From Lachnospiraceae bacterium (GTDB taxonomy: Bacteria; Bacillota; Clostridia; Lachnospirales; Lachnospiraceae), in assembly GCA_017446045.1 (NCBI GenBank), contig JAFSRP010000018.1, positions 294,759 to 358,758 on the forward strand: a DNA stretch of 64,000 nt. The letters run 5' to 3'. Both the position numbers and the translations under genes were made by a program. Below, one piece after another: positions 23,982-31,731 of this stretch. The number at the start of each line of letters is the position of its first letter. The stretch's first letter is position 1. The notes beneath the pieces are model-generated. The model searched no databases. It saw only the letters and a list, made by a program, of their open reading frames with translations, and was not told the origin of the DNA.

Positions 23982-25064
23982 TTATCTGTCCATACAGCTG
24001 AAGCACGGGTCAATGGAGGCGATGATCAGACCGGCGTCGGCAACGGAGTTGCCCTTCAGCATGGTCGGGATCGTCGGTGCATTCTTGAAGGTCGGAACAT
24101 GGATACTGACTCGTTCATTCTTGTCTGTTCCGTTGGTGACGACCTTGTAGGAAAGCTGTCCGCGCGGTGCCTCATGTCTGCACATGTACTCGCCGGGTTT
24201 GATGGTCGGAATACGGTTGCCGAGGTTGATCGGGCCTGCGGGCATGCTGTCCAGTGCCTGACGGATGATCTTGATGCTCTCCATGTTCTCCAGGCATCTG
24301 ACGACGACTCTCGCGAAAACGTCGCAGGTATTGAATACTGCCTTATTGAACTCGAACTCGTCATAGCAGCTGTAAGGAGCATCGATACGGACATCGATCG
24401 GCACGTTCGAAGCACGCGCGTGCGGACCGATAGCACCGATACGGATCGCATCCTCAGTGGTAAGGACGCCGACACCCTGGGTGCGGAGCGCCACGGTCTT
24501 GTCGCTCAGGAGGAACTCGGTCAGACGCTTCTGGCTGTCCTCGATCTTATCCAGCATCTTGAGGGTCCTGTCCTTCTGCTCCACGGAAATGTCTCTTCTG
24601 GATCCGCCGTAGGTGACCATACCATAGTTGACACGGTTTCCGGTCAGGTCCTCGAGGATATCCATGATCGCTTCACGGTCATCCCAGGAATGCATGAACA
24701 GGCTGTCATGGCCGATGATGTGCAGGGCAATACCCAGCCACAGATAATGGGAATGCAGTCTCTCCAGCTCTGCGGTGATGACACGCATATACTGGCCCTT
24801 TTTCGGGACTTTGATACCTGAGACTCCTTCCAATGCCATTGCATAGGTCATGGCATGTGAGTGAGAGCAGATACCGCAGACACGCTCTACCAGCACGAGG
24901 GTCTGAATGAAGTTTCTCTCCATGCAGAGTTTCTCGATACCGCGGTGGTTATATCCGATGAATACCTCCGCATCGCTGATGAGCTCGCCGTCAGTGATCA
25001 GTCTCGCATGAACCGGCTCTTCCAGTGACGGATGATACGGTCCGATTGGAACGATATAGCTCAC
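23982..25064 (-). CDS. [NiFe] hydrogenase large subunit (group 4, NuoD/EchE/MbhL-like)
   Basis: The 360-residue protein contains both NiFe ligand pairs: Cys63 and Cys66 in ERVCGICSHSH and Cys354 and Cys357 in IDPCFSCMDR. It is therefore a true hydrogenase and not the sulfur-reducing Mbs or complex I homologue. The protein ends two residues after Cys357, so it has no C-terminal extension for a maturation protease. It is cytoplasmic and reduces protons to H2 with electrons from ferredoxin through the small subunit. Confidence 0.96.
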   Translation of the reverse strand: MSYIVPIGPYHPSLEEPVHARLITDGELISDAEVFIGYNHRGIEKLCMERNFIQTLVLVERVCGICSHSHAMTYAMALEGVSGIKVPKKGQYMRVITAELERLHSHYLWLGIALHIIGHDSLFMHSWDDREAIMDILEDLTGNRVNYGMVTYGGSRRDISVEQKDRTLKMLDKIEDSQKRLTEFLLSDKTVALRTQGVGVLTTEDAIRIGAIGPHARASNVPIDVRIDAPYSCYDEFEFNKAVFNTCDVFARVVVRCLENMESIKIIRQALDSMPAGPINLGNRIPTIKPGEYMCRHEAPRGQLSYKVVTNGTDKNERVSIHVPTFKNAPTIPTMLKGNSVADAGLIIASIDPCFSCMDR

Positions 25065-25067
25065 TTG

Positions 25068-25460
25068 TCAGTCCTCCTTCTTTGTTTGTGTTGTCTTGAT
25101 CAGCTCTTCCATCGGCGTGACAAAGATCTGACCCTGGCCTTCCAGCATCGTATCCGGCATGAACAGACGCTTGGAAGTATCCAGTCCCTCAAATGTGATG
25201 TCGATCAGCTCACTCAGCTCTCTCTCCGGCCATTCGGCGGCAAGATCGTAGATATGAGAGATCGTTGGCAGGACTTTCTCGCCTTCCACGTAATAGGACT
25301 CGATGCCCGGATCGATCTGATACTCATATGAGATATTCGGCAGACCGTCCTTATCGAGGTATCCGTGGATCATTGCGAGAATTACGCCGTTCTTACGCAT
25401 TTTCTCAGCAAGCGGGACGACTTCGTCTTTGGTGATGCTGATTCTTTTGTATTCCTGCAT
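25068..25460 (-). CDS. NuoC/EchD/MbhK-like hydrogenase subunit
   Basis: The 130-residue protein has the 30-kDa subunit pattern SHIYDLAAEWPERELSELIDITFEGLDTSKRLFMPDTM. It ends three bases before the large-subunit gene. It packs against the large subunit in the catalytic arm. It begins the structural part of the operon, after hypE. Confidence 0.9.
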   Translation of the reverse strand: MQEYKRISITKDEVVPLAEKMRKNGVILAMIHGYLDKDGLPNISYEYQIDPGIESYYVEGEKVLPTISHIYDLAAEWPERELSELIDITFEGLDTSKRLFMPDTMLEGQGQIFVTPMEELIKTTQTKKED

Positions 25461-25544
25461 AATCCCTTCTCCTTCTTAAAGATTTTTGATTTGCTACTAT
25501 ATAAACTAAAGGCTGGATGGCCTAGTAGTTCCGTTTTCATCAGA

Positions 25545-26549
25545 TCAGCAGATCCGGGGCAATTGCGCTCCCGAGAGCTTGGCCGCAATGCGTCCGCCGC
25601 CCATGGGCGTGCGTATCACGAGCTTGCCGGGGTGTTCGGCAGTGACCACACCGATAACGGCAGCATCTCTTCCCTCGTCAAAACCGCGCAGGATCTTCAC
25701 GGCTTCTTCTGCCATCTTCGGGTCAACGACCGCAATGAGCCTGCCTTCGCAGGCACTGTAGTACGGGTCCAGCCCGAGGATCTCCGATACCATGTTCACC
25801 GTCGCACTCACCGGAATATCGTTCTCGAAGATCTCGATGCCAAGGCGTCCATCTTCGATGAATTCGTTAAGCGTTGTCGCCAGGCCTCCGCGGGTAGGAT
25901 CCCGCATTACCCTCAGCCTAGTTCCGAGTTTTGTACCAAGCGCCAGGGCCGATTCGTGGAGCGGTGCGCAGTCGCTCTTCAGCTCCGCCTGTACGAGATT
26001 TTCATTGCGGGCCAACATCACGGCCGTACCATGATCCCCCACAGTGCCGGAAACGATGACAGCATCGCCTTCCCGGATCATTCGGGGCGAAAGTCCCGGC
26101 GTCCTTAAGAACCCGATGCCGGAAGTATTGATATAGATCCCGTCCCCGCGGCCGCGCTCCACCACCTTGGTATCGCCTGTCACGACCTGTACGCCCGCGC
26201 GCTCAGCCGTCACGCGAATGGAATCGATGATCCTCTGCAGATGTTCTGTCGAAAAACCCTCTTCTATTATAAATGCGAGGCTCAGGTACTTCGGCTCGCC
26301 GCCGGCCATGCTGATATCATTGACCGTCCCGCATACCGAAAGCTTGCCGATATCACCTCCGGGGAAGAAATACGGACTGACCACAAAGCTGTCCGTCGAA
26401 TAGACCAGACGCTCCGCGCCGTCGATCACGGCTCCGTCCCCGAGTTCCGCCAGCGCATCGTTGGTGAGGAGCGGAACGATCATATCACTGATCAGCGCGG
26501 AGGTCTTCTTCCCTCCGCTGCCGTAATCCAGTGTAATAAAACTATCCAT
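25545..26549 (-). CDS. hypE: Hydrogenase maturation factor HypE
   Basis: The 334-residue PurM/AIRS-like protein has DYGSGGKK near the N-terminus, FVVSPYFFPGGDIGKLSVCGTVNDISMAG and the C-terminal PRIC. Its last Cys carries the carbamoyl group that is dehydrated to thiocyanate, the cyanide ligand precursor. It works with HypF (carbamoylation) and HypCD (cyanide transfer to Fe). The weak start region lacks a clear ribosome binding site. Confidence 0.95.
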   Translation of the reverse strand: MDSFITLDYGSGGKKTSALISDMIVPLLTNDALAELGDGAVIDGAERLVYSTDSFVVSPYFFPGGDIGKLSVCGTVNDISMAGGEPKYLSLAFIIEEGFSTEHLQRIIDSIRVTAERAGVQVVTGDTKVVERGRGDGIYINTSGIGFLRTPGLSPRMIREGDAVIVSGTVGDHGTAVMLARNENLVQAELKSDCAPLHESALALGTKLGTRLRVMRDPTRGGLATTLNEFIEDGRLGIEIFENDIPVSATVNMVSEILGLDPYYSACEGRLIAVVDPKMAEEAVKILRGFDEGRDAAVIGVVTAEHPGKLVIRTPMGGGRIAAKLSGAQLPRIC

Positions 26550-26573
26550 AGATACGTCTCTCAGTTGTAACAG

Positions 26574-27608
26574 TTAACAGAATGAGCGGTACTTATATGC
26601 CGCGGCACACGCACCTTCCGCAGATACCATGCAGGGTCCCTCCGGATCCTCCGGTACGCAGACTGTTCCGAACAACGGGCACTCCGTCGGATCCAGCTTG
26701 CCTTTTACGACATCACCGCAGCGGCAGGCCGTCTTGATGACGGGTCGCTTCAGAACGATCCCGAACCGCTGCTCCGCGTCATATTCTGCGTACTCCGGCC
26801 GGATCCCATAGCCGCTCAGGTCGATCACGCCGAGTCCGCGCCAGATATCCTTCCGGGGAACAAGATACCGGTCAATGATCTCCCTTGCCATCGGGTTGCC
26901 TTCCGGACGGACAACATCCGTATACTGGTTCTCCAGTTTTGCCTCGCCCTTCGCGATCTGCTGCATGAGCATACGGACCGCATTTGCTATATCATCAGGG
27001 TCAAATCCGGCGATCACTGCCGGCAGACCCAGCTCTTCAAAAAACTTCAGTCCCTGCTCTCCAAGGATCACAGCGACATGTCCGGGACATATAAATCCCT
27101 GTACATTGAACTCCGGATCCGCCGCCAAAGCCCGGATAGACGGCTCCAGCATCTTCAGCATGGAGAAGACAGAATAATTGCCGATATGATCTTCCGAAGC
27201 TGCCTGGATGGAAGTGGCCGTGCCTGGTGCGCTCGTCTCAAATCCGACGCCCAGGAAGACGACCTCCCTGTCGGGATTCTGCCGTGCAATGTCTACTGCG
27301 TCCATAGCCGAATATACGATGCGCACGCTCGCTCCGAGCGCAGACCGACGTGCCAGGTTATCACCCTTGACACTTCCCGGGACGCGGATCATATCACCGT
27401 AAGTCGCAACGATCACGTCGGGCTGCTCCGTCAGTTCAAGCGCAGCATCGATCACTTCCGGAGGAGTCACGCATACCGGACATCCCGGTCCCGATACCAG
27501 ACGGACCCAGGCAGGAAGAAGGCTCCGGATACCTGCCCTTGCGATCGCCATGGTATGAGTCCCGCATACCTCCATGAGGCGGTAGGTTTTGCTTCTGTCC
27601 AATGCCAT
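26574..27608 (-). CDS. hypD: Hydrogenase maturation factor HypD
   Basis: The 344-residue protein has MEVCGTHTM, GPGCPVCVTP, GVGFETSAPGTA and the C-terminal cluster ligands CRCGDV, CPLFG and GPCMVSAEGAC for a [4Fe-4S] cluster. With HypC it forms the scaffold on which Fe(CN)2CO is assembled. It overlaps hypC by one base (TGATG). Confidence 0.96.
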   Translation of the reverse strand: MALDRSKTYRLMEVCGTHTMAIARAGIRSLLPAWVRLVSGPGCPVCVTPPEVIDAALELTEQPDVIVATYGDMIRVPGSVKGDNLARRSALGASVRIVYSAMDAVDIARQNPDREVVFLGVGFETSAPGTATSIQAASEDHIGNYSVFSMLKMLEPSIRALAADPEFNVQGFICPGHVAVILGEQGLKFFEELGLPAVIAGFDPDDIANAVRMLMQQIAKGEAKLENQYTDVVRPEGNPMAREIIDRYLVPRKDIWRGLGVIDLSGYGIRPEYAEYDAEQRFGIVLKRPVIKTACRCGDVVKGKLDPTECPLFGTVCVPEDPEGPCMVSAEGACAAAYKYRSFC

Positions 27609-27835
27609 CAGATCGTCCTGAGGACTGCTTCAAGCTCACGAAAAGCCTCCAGATCCTCCTCCGCCTGCCGGCCATCCACCTTCTCGATGGCAAATCCTGC
27701 GTGGACCATTACATAGTCCCCTACCTTCGGCTCCCGTATAAAATTAACCTTGACTTTCCGGCTGACGCCGTCGCGTTCCACGACCGCATCCGTTCCGTTC
27801 AATTCCTTTATTCTCAAAGGTACAGCAAGACACAT
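27608..27835 (-). CDS. hypC: Hydrogenase assembly chaperone HypC
   Basis: The 75-residue protein starts MCLAVPLRI with the essential Cys2 and has the family pattern VNFIREPKVGDYVMVHAGFAIEKVD. It binds HypD and later the large-subunit precursor. Confidence 0.95.
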   Translation of the reverse strand: MCLAVPLRIKELNGTDAVVERDGVSRKVKVNFIREPKVGDYVMVHAGFAIEKVDGRQAEEDLEAFRELEAVLRTI

Positions 27836-27889
27836 ATCACAAACTGCCTGTATTTGTTTTCAAAATCTGTTTATTTGATCCGATGGCTT

Positions 27890-30220
27890 TCAAAGCTGCC
27901 GCCGCGCGATCATCAGCTGTCCGAGCGATAAGCCTTCGTCGTTGCAGGAGACCCGGCTGTGGGTAAAGGGCTCGAGACCCTTTTCCCGAAGCTGCTGTAC
28001 CAGACGCTCCAGTACGTACATGTTCTGGAAAGATCCGCCCGAAAGCACCACCTTCCGAATACCGGTATCCCTGCTGATCAGACCGGCCATCTCCGCTGCC
28101 ATCATTACGAGTGTATTCATGAATCTGGCTGCAGCCCTTCGCGTCTCATCTGTCAAAGCTCCGTCCGGACAGTGCGCATCTTTAAGATCTGCCAGTATTT
28201 CCCGCAGCATAGGCTGATAGTCAAATGTATACAGCGTATCCTGCTTCTCTATCCGATAAGAGTATTTCTCGTCGCAATCAGCCGCAGCAGCCGCTTCAAG
28301 CAATATTGCGCCCTGTCCCTCGTAACTCACTGTCTCGCGTATACCGAGAATGGCGCTCACGCCGTCGAAAAGACGCCCGATACTTGTCGACACAGGGCAA
28401 TTGACCCCTGCCTCAAGCTGCCGCTTCGTTATGGCGATCTGGTCAGCCCGGACGCCGGAAAAGGCAATACCGTCTCCGTTTTCCGGGAGATCATTAAGCA
28501 GCGAGACCGCGATCCTCCAGATCTCATGGACCGCACGGTCACCGCCGGGAAGTCTCAGGCTGCGGATCGTGCCGCATCGGCGAAATCCGCCGAAGTCTCC
28601 CGTCAGGAACTCGCCGCCCCAGGACAGCCCGTCCGTTCCGAGACCGGTACCGTCCCAGATGATGCCGATCACCGGCTCATCGAGACCGTTGTCAGCCATA
28701 CAGGACGTCATATGCGCATAGTGATGCTGCACCTGCAAAAGGGGCATCCCATCGCGTTTCGCACGTCCCGAAGCATATGATGTCGAAAGATAATCCGGAT
28801 GGAGATCGCATACGAGCGCTTCCGGCCGAATCTCAAACAGCTTTTCAAAGTGCCTGATCTGTGACTCGTAATTATCGAATGTTTCTATATTCTTAAGGTC
28901 GCCGATATGCTGCGCCGAAAAGACATGTCTTCCTTTGGAAAGGGAAAATGTCGCCTTCTGCTCGGCTCCGCAGGCAAGGACCTGCATCGTGTCGCCCTCG
29001 TGCTCCGCGCCGGACCCGCCGGCAATCATAACGGGATATGGAACATATCCCCTTGACCGCCTTGCAAAGTAAGGCTTTCCCTCAAATACCCACATGACGG
29101 AATCATCACACCTTACATGGATATCGCGGTCATGCATCAGGAATCCGTCGGCTATGCCCCGAAGCTCTTCAAGCGCCTCTTCGTTGCGGTAAATGATCGG
29201 CCGGTCGGAAAGATTCGCGCTGGTCATGACCAGCGTCCGGAGATCATCGTGCAGCAGCAGAAAATGCACCGGCGTGTACGGCAGCATGATGCCGACCCGT
29301 CCGTTTTCACTGATGTGGGAAAGGATATCCTCTCCCTGCGCGGGGCTTCCGTCCGTCTTCTTTTTCATAAGAACGATCGGGCGCTGTCTGGAAGAAAGCT
29401 GCTCTGCCTCCGCGGCACTGATCATGCAGTACTGCCTGGCTTCCTCCACATCCGCGCACATCAGGGCAAAAGGTTTCTCGTCCCGCTGCTTCCTGCGCCT
29501 GAGCTCCAGTGTCAGCGCCGGAATGTCAGCCCGGCAGGCAAGATGAAAGCCGCCCAGTCCCTTGACAGCTACGATACCGCCCTCACGAAGAAGTTTCTGT
29601 GCGCTTCGCACGGGATCTCCCGGTATCTCACGACCTGAAGCATCCGTGAAGAAGAGCCGCGGGCCGCACGCCGGACAGCAGTCGGGCTGCGCATGGTAAC
29701 GCCGGTCCGTAATACTGCTGTACTCAGTACTGCATTCATCACACATGGGAAAAGCAGCCATCGTGGTTTTATCCCGGTCATAAGGAATGTCCCGGATGAT
29801 CGTAAACCGAGGTCCGCAGTTCGTACAGTTGATGAATGGATAGCGGTATCGACGATCGGCAGGATCAAACAATTCCCGCAGACAGTCATCGCAGGTGCAC
29901 ACATCGGGAGAGATCAGGGTATTCCGCTCTTTCCCTCTTTTGGACGCGATGATATGGAAGTCCCTAAAGCCCTCCAATGGCTCATAGACTTCCGTATCGA
30001 TCTTCTCGATCAAAGCCAGTGCCGGTTTCTTCGTCCGAAGCTCTTCCACGAAACGTGCAAGTGCTTCCCGTGAGCCCTCCAGACGCATCTCCGCCCCGGT
30101 GGAGGTATTCCGAATCCACCCGCACAAAGAATGGTCAGTGATCTGCTTGTGGATAAACGGCCGAAATCCGACTCCCTGAACGATACCGCTGACTCTGATT
30201 ATCAATCCTATTTTGTCCAA
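27890..30220 (-). CDS. hypF: Carbamoyltransferase HypF
   Basis: The 776-residue protein has an acylphosphatase domain (RVSGIVQGVGFRPF), two zinc-finger CxxC pairs (CTCDDC, CTNCG, CDEC, CPACG), a YrdC-like domain and a Kae1-like domain (HHYAHMTSCMAD, GIIWDGTGLGTDGLSWGGEF, VLSGGSFQN). It makes thiocarbamate on HypE. I place the start at TTG 30220, five bases after a GAGGTG site. The longer ATG frame at 30262 lacks a site and overlaps a likely -10 box. Confidence 0.95.
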   Translation of the reverse strand: MDKIGLIIRVSGIVQGVGFRPFIHKQITDHSLCGWIRNTSTGAEMRLEGSREALARFVEELRTKKPALALIEKIDTEVYEPLEGFRDFHIIASKRGKERNTLISPDVCTCDDCLRELFDPADRRYRYPFINCTNCGPRFTIIRDIPYDRDKTTMAAFPMCDECSTEYSSITDRRYHAQPDCCPACGPRLFFTDASGREIPGDPVRSAQKLLREGGIVAVKGLGGFHLACRADIPALTLELRRRKQRDEKPFALMCADVEEARQYCMISAAEAEQLSSRQRPIVLMKKKTDGSPAQGEDILSHISENGRVGIMLPYTPVHFLLLHDDLRTLVMTSANLSDRPIIYRNEEALEELRGIADGFLMHDRDIHVRCDDSVMWVFEGKPYFARRSRGYVPYPVMIAGGSGAEHEGDTMQVLACGAEQKATFSLSKGRHVFSAQHIGDLKNIETFDNYESQIRHFEKLFEIRPEALVCDLHPDYLSTSYASGRAKRDGMPLLQVQHHYAHMTSCMADNGLDEPVIGIIWDGTGLGTDGLSWGGEFLTGDFGGFRRCGTIRSLRLPGGDRAVHEIWRIAVSLLNDLPENGDGIAFSGVRADQIAITKRQLEAGVNCPVSTSIGRLFDGVSAILGIRETVSYEGQGAILLEAAAAADCDEKYSYRIEKQDTLYTFDYQPMLREILADLKDAHCPDGALTDETRRAAARFMNTLVMMAAEMAGLISRDTGIRKVVLSGGSFQNMYVLERLVQQLREKGLEPFTHSRVSCNDEGLSLGQLMIARRQL

Positions 30221-30252
30221 ACAGCACCTCTGATGGTAGTTGTTTCGATTGA

Positions 30253-30258
30253 AGTATA
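30253..30258 (-). promoter_or_regulatory. Possible -10 box for hypF and the hydrogenase operon
   Basis: TATACT on the minus strand lies about 33 bases before the TTG start of hypF. No good -35 is seen at 17 bases, so this is a weak call. Confidence 0.3.
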
Positions 30259-30379
30259 CCATATTTTGACAATTAATTAACTACTATTTTGCACTTTTGT
30301 GTAAACAAATTTTATGAGTTCATTCACAAATCGTAAGATTTTCATACTTGCGCATCATGGTCATTTGTATTATCCTTAC

Positions 30380-30400
30380 TGTACTAACCGAACTAATACA
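30380..30400. promoter_or_regulatory. Candidate operator of the GntR/YtrA-type regulator
   Basis: TGTACTA and TAATACA are inverted with one mismatch across a 7-base spacer, 29 bases upstream of the regulator start. YtrA-type regulators commonly bind such sites upstream of their own ABC operon. Assignment is by position and symmetry. Confidence 0.45.
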
Positions 30401-30428
30401 GTTATGTTTCACAGAAAAGGGATATACC

Positions 30429-30827
30429 ATGATTCTTTTAGACTATAAGGACCGGCGTCCCATCTACGAACAGATCGTCGAAAAGCTGTCCGATCTTATG
30501 GTCCGCGGCATTCTCGCGGAGAACACGCCGCTGCCCTCGGTACGCGCTCTGGCCACCGATCTTTCCATCAATCCCAACACTGTCCAGCGCGCCTATCTGG
30601 AGCTGGAACGCAGGGGCTATATTTACTCTCAAAAGGGAAAAGGCAGCTTCGTCGCCGGGATGGAAGGTATCCGCAGCGGCAAACAGGCTGCTGTCATAGA
30701 CGAGCTTGACGCGCTCGTCTCCCGCGCTTTTGCGGCTGGTATCAGCGAATCGTACCTTACCCAGGAGATCCGCCGCCGTTACGCGTCAGAATCACAAAAA
30801 ACAAAAGGAGGTAACGCAGATGATTGA
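30429..30827 (+). CDS. YtrA-subfamily GntR transcriptional regulator
   Basis: The 132-residue protein starts MILLDYKDRRPIYEQ after AAAAGGG. The winged helix (ILAENTPLPSVRALATDLSINPNTVQRAYLELERRGYIYSQKGKGSFVAG) is typical GntR. The short C-terminal part of about 50 residues lacks a ligand-binding domain, which is the YtrA layout. It overlaps the ABC ATPase gene by eight bases and should repress the operon. Confidence 0.93.
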   Translation: MILLDYKDRRPIYEQIVEKLSDLMVRGILAENTPLPSVRALATDLSINPNTVQRAYLELERRGYIYSQKGKGSFVAGMEGIRSGKQAAVIDELDALVSRAFAAGISESYLTQEIRRRYASESQKTKGGNADD

Positions 30828-31731
30828 ATCCGTCGGTCTCACCAAACGATTTGATGATGTCATTGCCGTTGACCATATCAGCGCTGAGATCCGGGAAGCC
30901 AGTGTATTCGGCCTTGTCGGAACTAATGGCGCCGGCAAGAGCACCTTCCTCAGACTTGCCGCCGGCATACTGAAGCCGGACGAAGGCTGTGTACGCATTG
31001 ACGGCGAGGAAGTCTATGAAAACCCGGGGATCAAACAAAGCTTCTTCTATATCCCCGATGACCAGTATTTCTTTTCCAATGTCACGCCTATAGAGATGAT
31101 GGTCTTTTTCAGCCATATCTACCCGACTTTTGACACGGCACGTTTTCAGAAACTGCTCACCGCATTCGAGCTCCCGTCCGGACGCAAGATCAACACCTTT
31201 TCCAAGGGCATGAAGAAGCAGCTTTCCATCCTGCTCGGGATCTCATCCGGAACGAAATACCTTTTCTGTGATGAGACCTTTGACGGTCTTGACCCGGTCA
31301 TGCGGCAGGCGGTCAAATCCCTCTTTGCCAACGACATCAGCGAGCGGGGCCTCACCCCGGTCATCACTTCGCATAATCTCCGGGAACTTGAGGATATCTG
31401 CGACCATGTCGGACTGCTGCATAAGGGAGGTATTCTTTTCTCCAAGGACCTTGAGGACATGAAGCTCGGCATCCATAAGCTTCAATGCGTACTCCGTCCG
31501 GAACAGGACATCAGCGGTCTGAATCACGCTCTTGAGGGCTTTGAAGTGCTCCGTGACGAGCAGCGCGGCAGTATCCACACGCTGACGATCCGCGGCGGCG
31601 CTCCCGGGATCCTCACAAAGATGGAGGCTTTAGATCCCCTCTTCTTTGAGCTCGTACCCCTCTCCCTCGAGGAGATCTTTATCAGTGAAACGGAGGTGAC
31701 CGGCTATGATGTCCGCAAACTCATCTTCTGA
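30820..31731 (+). CDS. ABC transporter ATP-binding protein
   Basis: The 303-residue protein starts at ATG 30820 with AAAGGAGGT upstream. Walker A GTNGAGKST, a degenerate signature FSKGMKKQLSI, Walker B YLFCDETFDGLD and switch His in ITSHNLRE are present. It is YtrB-like, with an extra C-terminal domain of about 90 residues. It overlaps the regulator and the permease genes, forming a three-gene operon. Confidence 0.93.
   Translation: MIESVGLTKRFDDVIAVDHISAEIREASVFGLVGTNGAGKSTFLRLAAGILKPDEGCVRIDGEEVYENPGIKQSFFYIPDDQYFFSNVTPIEMMVFFSHIYPTFDTARFQKLLTAFELPSGRKINTFSKGMKKQLSILLGISSGTKYLFCDETFDGLDPVMRQAVKSLFANDISERGLTPVITSHNLRELEDICDHVGLLHKGGILFSKDLEDMKLGIHKLQCVLRPEQDISGLNHALEGFEVLRDEQRGSIHTLTIRGGAPGILTKMEALDPLFFELVPLSLEEIFISETEVTGYDVRKLIF

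Noticed and set aside
16641-25460. Respiratory complex I or sulfur-reducing Mbs complex
   Set aside because: The large subunit retains both NiFe CxxC pairs, and adjacent hyp genes support a hydrogenase.
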